64,000 bases of DNA from positions 186,001-250,000 of the forward strand of contig NZ_CADIKB010000002.1 in assembly GCF_902859825.1 (NCBI RefSeq). Reading direction: 5' to 3'. Position 1 is the first letter of the stretch, and the number at the start of each line of letters is the position of its first letter. The stretch comes from Paraburkholderia phenoliruptrix. Lineage in GTDB: Bacteria > Pseudomonadota > Gammaproteobacteria > Burkholderiales > Burkholderiaceae. Positions 35,555 to 45,361 of this stretch are shown here, one piece after another. Both the position numbers and the translations under genes were made by a program. The notes under the pieces were generated by a model. The model did no database searches. It was not told where the DNA came from and saw nothing but the letters and a program-made list of their open reading frames with translations.

Positions 35555-38392
35555 CTATTTCACCGTGCTACCCGCCAACGCCGACGTGCCTTCGTGCTCG
35601 GTTGCAAGCGCCGTGGCGGGCTCGGGCTGCGTGGCCGGCTGCGTGGGCCGCGCGGGCGCCGACGGCGCCATCGGAATCGGCGCGCGCCCCGGCTCGCCCG
35701 CGAGCGGCACGCTGCCCGACGGCGCCATCTCCCGCGGTTGCAGCAGCAACGCGACGAGTCCGGTCCAGCCCGTTTGATGCGAAGCGCCCACGCCGCGGCC
35801 ATTGTCGCCGTGGAAGTATTCGTGGAACAGAATCAGATCCGCCGACTTGGGGTCCGCCTGGAGCAAAGGATACGCGCCCATGACCGGCCGCTCGCCGTCC
35901 TTGTTCTTGAGGAACAGCGTCGTGGCGCGGCGCGCCAGTTCGTCGGCGATTTCGCAGAGCGAGAAGGTCTGCCCCGAGCCCGTCGGATATTCGACGCGGA
36001 ACCCATCGCCGTAATAGCGGTGAAATTCATAGAGCGACTCGATCAACAGATAGTTGACAGGCATCCACACCGGACCGCGCCAGTTCGAATTGCCGCCGAA
36101 CACGCGGGTGTCGGACTCGGCCGGCAGGTATTTGACCGTGAAGCTGTTGCCGTTGTGAGTGAACACGAACGGATGATCGCGGTGATAGCGCGAAAGCGCG
36201 CGCACGCCGTGGTCGGAGAGAAATTCGCTTTCGTCCAGCGCGCGCCGCAACAGCGCTTTCATTCGATGCCCGCGCAAAACGGAGAGCAGCAGTGCATTGC
36301 CCTTGCCCGGCTCGTTCCAGCGCGAAACCAGCTTCGCAAGATCCGGCCGATGCTTGAGGAACCACATCAGCCGGTCGCGCAATCCGGGCAATTCGCCATG
36401 CAGGCGCTCTTCGAGCACGTGCACCGCAAAAAGCGGAATGAGTCCGACAATGGAGCGCACGCGCATCGGCAGGCTCGTGCCGTCGGGCAGGCGCAGCTTG
36501 TCGTAGAAGAACTCGTCTTCGCTGTCCCAGAGTCCGGTATCGCAGCCGTCGTCGCAACTCACGGCTTGCGCGATATACAAAAAGTGCTCGAAAAACTTCA
36601 CGCCGATATCGACGAACACATGGTTCGCGTACGCGAGTTCGAGCGCGATGCGCATGAGGTCGAGCGCATAGGCGGCCATCCACGCGGTGCCGTCCGCCTG
36701 GTCGATGTGGCCGCCGGTAGGCAACGGCGACGACCGGTCGAAAATGCCCACGTTGTCGAGCCCGAGAAAACCGCCCTGGAAAATATTGTGGCCGTCGGCG
36801 TCCTTGCGGTTCACCCACCACGAGAAGTTGAGCAGCAGCTTGTGAAAAATAAGCTCGAGGAAATCGCGGTCGGCTTTGCCGGTGAGCGCGCGATCGATCT
36901 CGTACACGCGCCACGCAGCCCAAGCGTGAACCGGCGGATTGGCGTCGCCGAGCGCCCATTCGTAGGCGGGCAATTGCCCATTTGGATGCTGATAGCGGTC
37001 CTTCACGAGCAGCAGCAATTGACGTTTCGCGAACGCCGGGTCGATCAGCGCGAACGCCGCCGCATGAAACGCTAGATCCCACGACGCGTACCACGGGTAC
37101 TCCCACTTGTCCGGCATCGACACGATGTCCGCGTTGCACAAGTGCATCCAGTCCGCGTTGCGTCCGTGCTTGCGCGCGTCCGCCGGTTTGGGCTGCAACG
37201 GATCGCCTTCGATCCAGCGATGCACGTCATAGCGGTAATACTGCTTGGACCACAGCATGCCCGCGAGCGCCTGGCGCTGCACGAGTCGCGCGTCCGGGTC
37301 GTCCATGTCGCGTTGCAGCGCGCCGTAGAACTCGTCCGCCTCCGCGATACGTTTTGCAAACAGCGCGTCGGCGTCGAGCGGCACTTCGTCCGGCACCGCC
37401 TCCGGACGCCAGCGCAGATACACCACCGCGCGCCCATGCGGACCCAGTTCGATCGGCGCATGCGCACCGGCCTTCGTGCCGCGATCGCGCCGCACCGCTT
37501 CCTCATCGCCATGCACGAGGTAGTCGTTGAAGCCGTCTTTGAACGGCCCGGGCGCCTCTGTATTGAAGAGGCGCTTCACATTCGTGTCGTTCTCGCAGAA
37601 GAGCCAGGTGACATGCGGCGCGTCGTTCGACCAGGCCGTGACGACAATCGGCTCGTGTCCGTGCTGATGCCCGATCAACCGCGCGCGGCCGTTGTGGTCG
37701 GTGCCTGCGACGAGCGACGGTTTGTCGGGGTTCTCTTTCCACGACCAGGAATTGCGCGCCCAGATCTGAGGCAGCACGTCGAGCGAAGCCGACTCGTCCG
37801 CGCGATTCTCGATCGTCACGCGCATCACGATGTCGTCGGGCGCGTGCTTGGCGTATTCCACCTGCACGTCGAAATAGCGCAGATCGTCGAATACGCCGGT
37901 GTCGAGAATTTCGTACTCCGGCATGTCGCCGCCGCGCCGCGCGTTTTCCTCGATCAAATCCTGATACGGATAAGCGGCGTGCGGGTACTTGTAGAGCATG
38001 CGCATGTACGAATGCGTCGGCGTGCCGTCGAGATAAAAGTACAGCTCCTTCACGTCCTCGCCGTGATTGCCCTGCGCATTCGTGAGACCAAAGAGCCGCT
38101 CCTTCAGGATCGGATCCTTGCGATTCCACAGCGCGAGCGACACGCACCAGCTCAACGTGTCGTCACCGAAACCGGCTATGCCGTCTTCGCCCCAACGGTA
38201 GGCGCGGCTGCGCGCATGGTCGTGCGGGAAGTACTCCCAGGCCGTGCCGTCCGCGCTGTAATCCTCGCGGACCGTGCCCCATTGACGCTCGCTGAGGTAC
38301 GGTCCCCAGCGCTGCCAGTGGGCACAATCCGCCGAATGCAGACGTGAACCTTCAGTAGTGGCGAACAGATTCGCAGCGCGCAGCGGTGGCAT
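35555..38392 (-). CDS. MGH1/GH63-like glycoside hydrolase
   Basis: A 945-residue protein. The N-terminal beta part (residues 1-320: QWGTVREDYSADGTAWEYFP, NHGEDVKELYFYLDGTPTHS) leads to an (alpha/alpha)6 barrel from about 400 (YASWDLAFHAAAFALIDPAF, GGFLGLDNVGIFDRSSPLP, NWRGPVWMPVNYLLIESL), typical of GH63/mannosylglycerate-hydrolase-like enzymes. A Pro/Ala-rich tail of about 45 residues ends it. GGAAG precedes ATG at 38392. It probably trims glucose from an alpha-glucan or trehalose-type oligosaccharide. It is coupled in order with the debranching enzyme (52 bp upstream) and zwf. Confidence 0.88.
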   Translation of the reverse strand: MPPLRAANLFATTEGSRLHSADCAHWQRWGPYLSERQWGTVREDYSADGTAWEYFPHDHARSRAYRWGEDGIAGFGDDTLSWCVSLALWNRKDPILKERLFGLTNAQGNHGEDVKELYFYLDGTPTHSYMRMLYKYPHAAYPYQDLIEENARRGGDMPEYEILDTGVFDDLRYFDVQVEYAKHAPDDIVMRVTIENRADESASLDVLPQIWARNSWSWKENPDKPSLVAGTDHNGRARLIGHQHGHEPIVVTAWSNDAPHVTWLFCENDTNVKRLFNTEAPGPFKDGFNDYLVHGDEEAVRRDRGTKAGAHAPIELGPHGRAVVYLRWRPEAVPDEVPLDADALFAKRIAEADEFYGALQRDMDDPDARLVQRQALAGMLWSKQYYRYDVHRWIEGDPLQPKPADARKHGRNADWMHLCNADIVSMPDKWEYPWYASWDLAFHAAAFALIDPAFAKRQLLLLVKDRYQHPNGQLPAYEWALGDANPPVHAWAAWRVYEIDRALTGKADRDFLELIFHKLLLNFSWWVNRKDADGHNIFQGGFLGLDNVGIFDRSSPLPTGGHIDQADGTAWMAAYALDLMRIALELAYANHVFVDIGVKFFEHFLYIAQAVSCDDGCDTGLWDSEDEFFYDKLRLPDGTSLPMRVRSIVGLIPLFAVHVLEERLHGELPGLRDRLMWFLKHRPDLAKLVSRWNEPGKGNALLLSVLRGHRMKALLRRALDESEFLSDHGVRALSRYHRDHPFVFTHNGNSFTVKYLPAESDTRVFGGNSNWRGPVWMPVNYLLIESLYEFHRYYGDGFRVEYPTGSGQTFSLCEIADELARRATTLFLKNKDGERPVMGAYPLLQADPKSADLILFHEYFHGDNGRGVGASHQTGWTGLVALLLQPREMAPSGSVPLAGEPGRAPIPMAPSAPARPTQPATQPEPATALATEHEGTSALAGSTVK

Positions 38393-38443
38393 GACAGCTT
38401 CCTTGCGTCGGGCTTGGCGGTGGGACACACATCGTAGCGCGGT

Positions 38444-40423
38444 TTACGCGGCGTTGCGATCCATCCCTGCAAGCAGGGAGTCGAGGCGCAGCAGCTCACC
38501 GAGCGACCACGCCTGAAACGGCGTGCCGGCGGGCGCGTGCGGCGCGTCGCCGTCGGCGATTTCAGAAATATGATCGAGCCCGGCGTGATCCAGATGCGCA
38601 TACAGCGGCGCGAGGAAACGCGTGCGCGCCTGCCGGCAAGCGTCGCGCGTGTTGCCGTGCACGCGCAGCCAGGCTTCGACGAATGGACCGAGCAGCCACG
38701 GCCACGCCGTTCCCTGATGATAGGCGCCATCGCGTTCCAAGGGGGCGCCGCTGTAGCGTCCGCGATAGGCGGCATCCGACGGCGCGAGCGTGCGCAAGCC
38801 GAGCGGCGTCAGCAGTTGCGCTTCCGCCTGGTCGACCACGGCGCGCGCCGCCGCGCCTTCGAGCAAGGCAAACGGCAGGCCGCCCACCGCGAAAATCTGG
38901 TTCGGACGGATGGACCGGTCCACGGCGCCGGCTACATGATCGACGTCGACGTTGTCGAACAGCGCCCCCGTCGACGGATCGACGAAACGTTCATGAAACG
39001 CTTGCATCGCTCGCGCGGCCGGTTCTCGCCACGCGTCGTTCCACGTTGATGCAATGCGCAACGCGTTGATCCAGAGCGCCTCTACTTCCACCGGCTTGCC
39101 GATGCGCGGCGTGACGACCCGATCGCCGACCCTGGCGTCCATCCACGTGAGCTGCACGCCGGGCACGCCCGCGCACAGCAAACCGTCTTCCGCGCAGGCC
39201 TTGATGTTAAAGCGCGTGCCTTGCGTATAGCCGGCGAGAATGGCTTCGGCGGCGGCCTGCAGGCGCGCTGTCGTTGCGGCACCCGCGTGATGCGTCGCCA
39301 GATAGTCGTGCACGGCGACGATGAACCACAGCGACGCATCCACCGAGTTGTAGTCGGGCGCGTCGCCGTAATCGGGGAACCGGTTGGGCAGCATGCCCTC
39401 GGATAAAGTGCCGGACCATTCGAGCAGAATCGCTTCCGCGGCGTCCAGGTGGCCCGAGGCGATGAGCAAACCGCGCATGGCGATGAAGGTATCGCGGCCC
39501 CAATCCGTGAACCATGGAAAACCCGCGAGCAGTGTGCGGCCCTCGTTGCGCTGCACGACGTAAGCATCGGCGGAACGTTGCAGGCGCGAGCCGAGTGCAT
39601 GGCGGCGCTGCTGTTCGAGTTCTTCGAGGTCGCATGCGCGACGCGTTGCTGCGGCTTTTGAGTTTGCAGGCGCCTCGTTCGATGCGCTCAGGATCATCAG
39701 CGCGTGCGCTTCTGCTCCTGCCAGATCGAAGCTGAATATGCCCGGCGTCGCGAGATCTTCGGTGTAGTCCAAGCCGCGCTCGCGCTCGCGAACATAGCAG
39801 AAGTTGCGGTACCAGTCCGGCGCGTGCGTGTAAGTGCCGTTGCTCGCCACATGAATACGCGGCAGGTCGCCGTAGGGTTGCCAGCTCGCGCCGCTCGCGT
39901 CATCGGTAGTTTGTGCTGCGAAATTGAACGCCGCGTTCTCGTGATGCAGCGCGTGATAGTCGCGGCCCGAGAGTAAAGGCCTGACTTTCAACGTGAGCGC
40001 GTCGCTTTGCGATCGCCCTTGCGGGCGTTGCCACCGCCAACGCAATACCGTTTCGCACGTTGCCTTGCTGACGAACACTTCCGCCGTAATCAGCGTCTGC
40101 GCATTGAACTCGAAACGCCAGGTCGGCCACGGTTCGGTGGTGAATTCGGCGAGGTTCGCCGTGGCACCCGGGTACAGGACGTCGGGCATATAGCGCTGCA
40201 TGCTGAGCGGATAACGCTCACCGTTCCCTTCGAGCCATGCTTCTACGCCGTTGACGAGCACCACACGCCCGCCCGGCGCGCGCGTGGCCGTGAGCAGCAA
40301 CGCGTGATAGCGGCGCGTGCGCAGCGTGCCCACGGTCCCCGACGCAAAGCCGCCGAAGCCGTCGGCCTCGAGCCATTCGTCTTCGAGACGCGTCATGTCG
40401 AAAGGTCGTTCAATGCGTGTCAT
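38444..40423 (-). CDS. amylo-alpha-1,6-glucosidase / glycogen debranching enzyme
   Basis: A 659-residue enzyme. The N-terminal GDE domain (EWLEADGFGGFASGTVGTLR, RRYHALLLTATRAPGGRV) is followed by the GH133-like catalytic domain with FPWFTDWGRDTFIAMRGL, FPDYGDAPDYNSVDASLWF and GTAWPWLLGPFVEAWLRVH. It hydrolyses alpha-1,6 branches and releases glucose. Length is normal. It is first in the four-gene minus-strand block ending in zwf and glucokinase, so the freed glucose is likely phosphorylated and oxidised by the next products. Confidence 0.93.
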   Translation of the reverse strand: MTRIERPFDMTRLEDEWLEADGFGGFASGTVGTLRTRRYHALLLTATRAPGGRVVLVNGVEAWLEGNGERYPLSMQRYMPDVLYPGATANLAEFTTEPWPTWRFEFNAQTLITAEVFVSKATCETVLRWRWQRPQGRSQSDALTLKVRPLLSGRDYHALHHENAAFNFAAQTTDDASGASWQPYGDLPRIHVASNGTYTHAPDWYRNFCYVRERERGLDYTEDLATPGIFSFDLAGAEAHALMILSASNEAPANSKAAATRRACDLEELEQQRRHALGSRLQRSADAYVVQRNEGRTLLAGFPWFTDWGRDTFIAMRGLLIASGHLDAAEAILLEWSGTLSEGMLPNRFPDYGDAPDYNSVDASLWFIVAVHDYLATHHAGAATTARLQAAAEAILAGYTQGTRFNIKACAEDGLLCAGVPGVQLTWMDARVGDRVVTPRIGKPVEVEALWINALRIASTWNDAWREPAARAMQAFHERFVDPSTGALFDNVDVDHVAGAVDRSIRPNQIFAVGGLPFALLEGAAARAVVDQAEAQLLTPLGLRTLAPSDAAYRGRYSGAPLERDGAYHQGTAWPWLLGPFVEAWLRVHGNTRDACRQARTRFLAPLYAHLDHAGLDHISEIADGDAPHAPAGTPFQAWSLGELLRLDSLLAGMDRNAA

Positions 40424-40508
40424 GGCGTGAGCAATCGTGCGGAAGAAGGCGCTGCCGTGTCCATTCTCCTACTTATCACTTTCCCATTCCTTTCGAAGAA
40501 CTCACAAG

Positions 40509-40532
40509 TGCGAGTCATTTTTTCCACTCGCA
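40509..40532. promoter_or_regulatory. inverted repeat in the debranching enzyme / lipoprotein intergenic region
   Basis: TGCGAGT (40509-40515) and ACTCGCA (40526-40532) form a perfect 7-bp inverted repeat with a 10-bp AT-rich spacer, between divergent genes. The layout fits an operator for a dimeric regulator that could act on both promoters. No regulator gene lies adjacent. Confidence 0.4.
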
Positions 40533-40600
40533 AACGTTTCACAATTATTTCTTGAAAGGGTTGGAGACTGCATCCGCTTTCACAAAACCGGATGTGAGAC

Positions 40601-40939
40601 ATGAGTAGAGATCAACGCTTCGTCGTCGCCCTCTTCGTTGCGCTCGCAACGTTCGCGCTCAACGGCTGCGGCGCGGATGACGCCGCATCCGCGAATGCCT
40701 CTTCGTCTCCTTCTTTATCGGCGAATGCAGGCGCAAGCGGTGCACCGGTACCGGGCGCGGCATCGCCTGCTGCGCTGCCTGCCGCAGCCATGCCCGACGC
40801 CGCGTCCACGCTCGCCGCGAACCCCGCTCTCGCGTCCGACGCGATCGCCCAGAACATGCAAGCCACGCTCGCCGCCGACAGCCGGCAAGTGCCGCCCGTC
40901 ATGCGTTATGCACCGGGCGACGGCACGAACAGCAACTGA
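40601..40939 (+). CDS. small Ala-rich lipoprotein, hypothetical
   Basis: A 112-residue predicted lipoprotein. A signal peptide (RFVVALFVALATFALNGC) has the lipobox LNGC. A low-complexity Ala/Ser/Pro mature region follows, with the short end QVPPVMRYAPGDGTNSN. Composition is typical of periplasmic linkers. It is 57 bp upstream of the phospholipase C gene on the same strand and may be its operon partner. Function unknown. Confidence 0.8.
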   Translation: MSRDQRFVVALFVALATFALNGCGADDAASANASSSPSLSANAGASGAPVPGAASPAALPAAAMPDAASTLAANPALASDAIAQNMQATLAADSRQVPPVMRYAPGDGTNSN

Positions 40940-40996
40940 TCGATTCCACCGGCGCGCGAGGCGCGCTATCCTCTCCCCCGCAGAAGGTGATATTCC

Positions 40997-43159
40997 ATGA
41001 CATCAAATAGCCGTCGCCGTTTCCTGCAGACCGTGGCTTCATCCGCCGGCGCTGCCGCCGCGCTGACCGCGCTGCCCGAGTCGATTCGCAATGCGCTGGC
41101 CGTTCCCGCGTTTTCGCGCACGGGCACCATTCGCGACGTCGAGCACATTGTCGTGTTCATGCAGGAGAACCGCTCGTTCGACCACTACTTCGGCCACCTG
41201 CGCGGCGTGCGTGGCTACAACGACCGCTTCCCGATCCCGCTGCCGAACGGCAAGCCGGTGTGGTATCAACCGTCGAAGGCAGATCCCATCAAACCGGTGC
41301 TGCCGTTCCATCTGAATACGTCGACCACCAGCGCGCAATGCGTGGGCGACCTGGACCACAGCTGGTACAAGACGCATGCCGCTATCGACGGCGGCCGCTA
41401 CGATCAGTGGCCGGCCACCAAGACCGACATGACGATGGGCTATCACCTGCGCAGCGACATTCCGTTTCACTACGCGCTTGCCGACGCCTTCACGATCTGC
41501 GATGCGTATTTCTGCTCGCTGCCGGGACCGACGCACCCGAACCGCTCGTATCTGATGACCGGCACCGTGGACCCGACCGGCAAGTTCGGCGGACCGCTGC
41601 TCGACAACAACGATTGGGTGGACGGCGACGGCCCGCCGAACTATCAGTTGCTGTCATGGACCACCTACCCCGAGCGCCTGCAGGCCGCCGGCATTTCGTG
41701 GCAGATCTACCAGCAAGGTTTGACCGGCGCCGATCCGCTGAACGGCAACTACGGCACGAACATCCTGCAGAACTTCAGCAACTTCATCAACGCGCAGCCC
41801 GGCTCGCCGTTGTATGAGCGCGCGCAAACCGTGCGCACCATCGACGACCTGAAGGCCGACGTGCTCGCGAACAGGCTGCCGCAGGTGTCCTGGCTGTGCC
41901 CGCCCGCCGCGTACTCGGAGCATCCGCAATACACGCCCGCGTACGGCGCCGAATATACGTCGCAGATTCTCGACGCGTTGACCTCGAACCCCGAGGTGTG
42001 GAGCAAGACCGTGCTCTTCATCATGTACGACGAGAACGACGGCTTCTTCGATCACATGGTGCCGCCGCAGCCGGCCACCACGGCTGCGCAAGGCAAGTCG
42101 ACGGTCAGCACGGAAGGCGAAATTCACAACGTGGTCAATCCGGCGCGCGGCGGCAGCTATACCGCCGACGGCCTGCCCTACGGCCTCGGCCCGCGCGTGC
42201 CGATGACCATCGTCTCGCCGTGGAGCAAGGGCGGCTTCGTGTGCTCGCAGGTTTTCGACCACACGTCGGTGATCCGCTTCATCGAAACGCGCTTTGGCGT
42301 GTATGAGCCGAACATCACCGCCTGGCGTCGCGCCGTGTGCGGCGATCTCACCACGGCGTTCGATTTCCGCACGCCGGATTCGCGCATCCCGCCGCTGCCG
42401 GACACGAGCAACTACAAGAGCATCGCCGACAACCAGTGCGCGACGCAGCCCAAGCCGACGGTGCCCGCGACGCCCGGCGCAATCGATCCACAGGAAAGCG
42501 GCATTCGTTTCGCTCGCGCTTTGCCGTATGAATTGCACGTCAACGGCCACGCGGACCCGAAGCAGAACACGTTCGAGATCTCGTTCGCCAACACCGGCGA
42601 CCAGGGCGCGCACTTCTATGTGTACTCGACGAATCGCACGGACGGTCCGTGGCGCTATACCGTGGAAGCTGGCAAGTCGCTCGGCGAATCGTTCGATCTG
42701 ACGGCGACCAACGGCGTGTACGCGTTCGAAGTCTTCGGGCCGAACGGCTTCGTGCGCAAATTCGCGGGCAACACGCAGGCAGCGACGCAACCTGCGGCGC
42801 AGGCCGCGCAGCTTGCCGGCGGCCATCACCACGACAAAGCGCCGCAGCCTGAGGTCAAGGTGCAATACGACGTCGCGAACGGCAACGTGTTCCTCAAGTT
42901 CAGCAACAAGGGTGGCGGCCTCGCGCGCTTGACGGTGACCGACAACGCGTATGGCGCCCGCCCGCGCCCGGTGATCGTGCCGGCGGGCGCGCATATCGAA
43001 GAGGCATGGGTGCTGGCGTCGAGCCATCACTGGTACGACCTGACGGTGACGAGCAACGACGACGACAGCTTCTCGCGTCGCGTGGCGGGTCACGTCGAAA
43101 ACGGCCGCCCGAGCATCAGCGACCCGGCTGCTATTGCGCCGGTGCTGGTGGTGAACTGA
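40997..43159 (+). CDS. phosphocholine-specific phospholipase C
   Basis: A 720-residue secreted phospholipase C of the PlcH/PlcN type, normal length. A twin-arginine signal (SNSRRRFLQTVASSAGAAAA) directs Tat export. The catalytic domain starts at EHIVVFMQENRSFDHYFGHL (E-N-R nucleophile loop). Metal and substrate residues sit in SLPGPTHPNRSYLMTG, IMYDENDGFFDHM and VFDHTSVIRFIETRFG. Two beta DUF756 repeats lie at about 510-600 and 630-715. It hydrolyses phosphatidylcholine or sphingomyelin headgroups outside the cytoplasm, often for phosphate acquisition or virulence. Confidence 0.95.
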   Translation: MTSNSRRRFLQTVASSAGAAAALTALPESIRNALAVPAFSRTGTIRDVEHIVVFMQENRSFDHYFGHLRGVRGYNDRFPIPLPNGKPVWYQPSKADPIKPVLPFHLNTSTTSAQCVGDLDHSWYKTHAAIDGGRYDQWPATKTDMTMGYHLRSDIPFHYALADAFTICDAYFCSLPGPTHPNRSYLMTGTVDPTGKFGGPLLDNNDWVDGDGPPNYQLLSWTTYPERLQAAGISWQIYQQGLTGADPLNGNYGTNILQNFSNFINAQPGSPLYERAQTVRTIDDLKADVLANRLPQVSWLCPPAAYSEHPQYTPAYGAEYTSQILDALTSNPEVWSKTVLFIMYDENDGFFDHMVPPQPATTAAQGKSTVSTEGEIHNVVNPARGGSYTADGLPYGLGPRVPMTIVSPWSKGGFVCSQVFDHTSVIRFIETRFGVYEPNITAWRRAVCGDLTTAFDFRTPDSRIPPLPDTSNYKSIADNQCATQPKPTVPATPGAIDPQESGIRFARALPYELHVNGHADPKQNTFEISFANTGDQGAHFYVYSTNRTDGPWRYTVEAGKSLGESFDLTATNGVYAFEVFGPNGFVRKFAGNTQAATQPAAQAAQLAGGHHHDKAPQPEVKVQYDVANGNVFLKFSNKGGGLARLTVTDNAYGARPRPVIVPAGAHIEEAWVLASSHHWYDLTVTSNDDDSFSRRVAGHVENGRPSISDPAAIAPVLVVN

Positions 43160-43184
43160 CGTGTCCAACTGACGCGTAGCGGGT

Positions 43185-43232
43185 GAGGCTCCGGTGGACG
43201 CGCGCAATGTCGGCGCGTCCGGCCGGAGCCTC
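43185..43232. terminator. long hairpin between convergent genes
   Basis: GAGGCTCCGG (43185-43194) pairs with CCGGAGCCTC (43223-43232), and inside it GGACGCGC (43196-43203) pairs with GCGCGTCC (43213-43220). It lies between the stops of phospholipase C and the convergent deacylase gene. A T-run is lacking; bidirectional terminator likely. Confidence 0.7.
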
Positions 43233-43264
43233 TGTTGCAGGCATGCTTCGCGTGCAGCTTGACA

Positions 43265-44380
43265 TCACGCGCCCAACAAAACTCCTGTACGGAAGGCGCG
43301 CGTTCCCGTCACGCGGCCCAGCGGCGCGCCGGCCGTCACGAAGCGAATCGCGCGACGCATGTAGAACACGCCTTCGGTGTTGCTCGTAAGCGTGGTGGTC
43401 TCGTCGGTCAACGGATCGACGATATCGAACAGCGGCTGGCCGACGCGGATCGTGTCGCCGATTTTCGCGCGATGCACGAGAATGCCGCTCACCGGCGCGT
43501 AGAACTGCTCGCTGCCGGCAAGCGGCGTGGCGGGCGTCAATAGCGGCGGCAGCGGCTTGGCTTCGAGCGCAATGGCTTTGCGCCACACCAGATAATCGAC
43601 GATCGCGTCGGCATCCTGCTGTGCCGCTTCATACGAAACGTCGCGCTGACCGCGGCATTCCACCGTCACGGCAATGGCGCCGTTCGGCACCGGCTTGCTC
43701 GCGGGCAGCTGCTGTTGCAACTGCCACCACAGCAGGCTGTGCGTTTCGTCGAATGCCTCGCCGCCCGAGTTCGTCGCGAGCAGCGACGCCTGTGCGCCGA
43801 GATAGCGCGCAAGCGGTTCGAACTGCGGCCATGCTGCCTCGCTCGTGTAGAGATGCATCGCGGCTTCGAGCGAACAATGCAGATCGATCACGACGTCGGC
43901 GTCGAACGAAAGCTTCAGTAACGACAATTGCAGCGATTCGAATTCCGTCAGCGGCTTTTGCGCGGCCAGTTCATCGGCGATGAGTCGGCGCACGATCCGC
44001 ACGTTTTGCGCCGCGTCCGAACATAACGCTTCACGCGCGTTGGCGACGAGTGTCGGAAACCGCAGGAAATGCCGGTTGAAATTCTTGCCGCTCGCAAGAT
44101 CGAAGCGGCCGACAAACTGTCCGAGCACGGTTTGCCCGAGGCCGACGGGGTTCGCGACCGGCACGAGCACGATCTGCGCATTCAGCGCGCCCTGTTTTTC
44201 GAGTTCGAGCAGGCGACGCTTCAATAGCACCGTCGTCAGCATGGCGGGCGTTTCGTCGGCATGCAGCGACGCCTGAATATAGATCTTTTCCCCGCGGCCC
44301 GGCGCGCCGAAATAGAAGGAGACGACTTCGCGATGGGTGCCGACAGCCGGCGAAAGAAGCGGATGCGATTGCCTGTTCAT
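43265..44380 (-). CDS. succinylglutamate desuccinylase/aspartoacylase-family deacylase
   Basis: A 371-residue zinc carboxypeptidase-fold deacylase. Zinc ligands are in IQASLHADETPAML (His, Glu) and DVVIDLHCSLEAAM (His). The catalytic Glu is expected in AVTVECRGQRDV. A C-terminal beta domain (YAPVSGILVHRAKIGDTIR) completes the family pattern. It would remove an acyl group from an N-acylated amino acid. The gene for an amino-acid binding protein starts upstream on the same strand (44 bp gap), which suggests uptake and deacylation of the same compound. Confidence 0.88.
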   Translation of the reverse strand: MNRQSHPLLSPAVGTHREVVSFYFGAPGRGEKIYIQASLHADETPAMLTTVLLKRRLLELEKQGALNAQIVLVPVANPVGLGQTVLGQFVGRFDLASGKNFNRHFLRFPTLVANAREALCSDAAQNVRIVRRLIADELAAQKPLTEFESLQLSLLKLSFDADVVIDLHCSLEAAMHLYTSEAAWPQFEPLARYLGAQASLLATNSGGEAFDETHSLLWWQLQQQLPASKPVPNGAIAVTVECRGQRDVSYEAAQQDADAIVDYLVWRKAIALEAKPLPPLLTPATPLAGSEQFYAPVSGILVHRAKIGDTIRVGQPLFDIVDPLTDETTTLTSNTEGVFYMRRAIRFVTAGAPLGRVTGTRAFRTGVLLGA

Positions 44381-44424
44381 AAGGAGAGCCTGGAGTTAAA
44401 CAGCGGAGAAGCAATACGCGCGCA

Positions 44425-45192
44425 TCAATTGCCGTAGGGGTCTAAGTCGAAGTACTTCTTCGCGATCTGCGCGTATGTGCCGTCTTTCAGCATGGCGGCA
44501 ATCGCCGCATTCATCGACGCCTGCACGGCCGTCTCGTCCTTGCGCAAACCGATGCCGGTGCCCCGGTCGCCCATTGAAAGCGGTTCGCCCACAAACGCAA
44601 AGCCACGGCCGGCCGGCGTGCGCAGGAAGCCGAAGTCCGCTTCCACCGAGCCGAGCAGCGCGCCGTCGAGCCGTCCATTCTGCAGGTCGGCGAAGACCTC
44701 GTCCTGGCTCTTGTACGCGACGACATGCGCGCCGAGCGGCGCCCAGTTCTTCAGTGCATAGCCTTCGAACTGCGTGCCTGATTGCACGCCGATCTGTTTG
44801 CCGGCAAGCGCCTGAAGGCCGCCGGCGAGCGGCGAGCCTTGCCGCGCGATCAGCCGCGACTTGAACTGGAAGAGCTTCGACGTGAACAGAATCTGCTGCT
44901 CACGCTTTTGCGTGATCGCCATCGACGAAAGAATCGCGTCGATCTTGCGCGCCTGCAACGCGGGAATCATCCCCGAAAATTCGAGCTCGACCCATTGGCA
45001 GCGCGCGTGAATGCGGCGGCAGATTTCATTGCCGAGATCGACGTCGAATCCCTTGAGGCTGCCGTCGGGCGCCTTGGAATCCATGGGCGGGTAGCTCGGG
45101 TCGATGCCGAGGCGCAGCGTGTCGGTTTCGGCGGCCAGCACGCCGTTGCTGAAAATCAGCGCGGCGCTCAGCATCATCAGCGGAAGTTTCAT
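44425..45192 (-). CDS. amino-acid ABC transporter substrate-binding protein
   Basis: A 255-residue periplasmic binding protein, family 3 (lysine/arginine/ornithine type). A signal peptide (MMLSAALIFSNGVLAAE) is followed by LRLGIDPSYPPMDSKAPDGS and FDVDLGNEICRRIHARCQWV. The ligand Arg/Asp region is SMAITQKREQQILFT. ATG at 45192. No permease or ATPase gene lies nearby, so it must work with components elsewhere. Divergent from the LysR gene and in an operon with the deacylase. Confidence 0.92.
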   Translation of the reverse strand: MKLPLMMLSAALIFSNGVLAAETDTLRLGIDPSYPPMDSKAPDGSLKGFDVDLGNEICRRIHARCQWVELEFSGMIPALQARKIDAILSSMAITQKREQQILFTSKLFQFKSRLIARQGSPLAGGLQALAGKQIGVQSGTQFEGYALKNWAPLGAHVVAYKSQDEVFADLQNGRLDGALLGSVEADFGFLRTPAGRGFAFVGEPLSMGDRGTGIGLRKDETAVQASMNAAIAAMLKDGTYAQIAKKYFDLDPYGN

Positions 45193-45263
45193 GGGAGCGG
45201 AAGTGGTTTGGAGGTGGGCGGAACACGGCGAGGCCATCGTATGCCGCCGCGGCGCTTCACAAA

Positions 45264-45278
45264 AGTCCGCTTCGGACT
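45264..45278. promoter_or_regulatory. 15-bp palindrome, likely LysR operator
   Basis: AGTCCG-CTT-CGGACT is a perfect 6-bp inverted repeat with a 3-bp centre, in the 169-bp gap between the binding-protein gene and the divergent LysR gene. Size and place match a LysR recognition site for autoregulation and control of the uptake operon. Confidence 0.6.
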
Positions 45279-45361
45279 ATCATGATCGCTTTTGCCGATC
45301 ACGCCCGCATGCGACGCGGCACGCACGCGCGCATGGCCCTGATCACCACACGGACGCTCAC

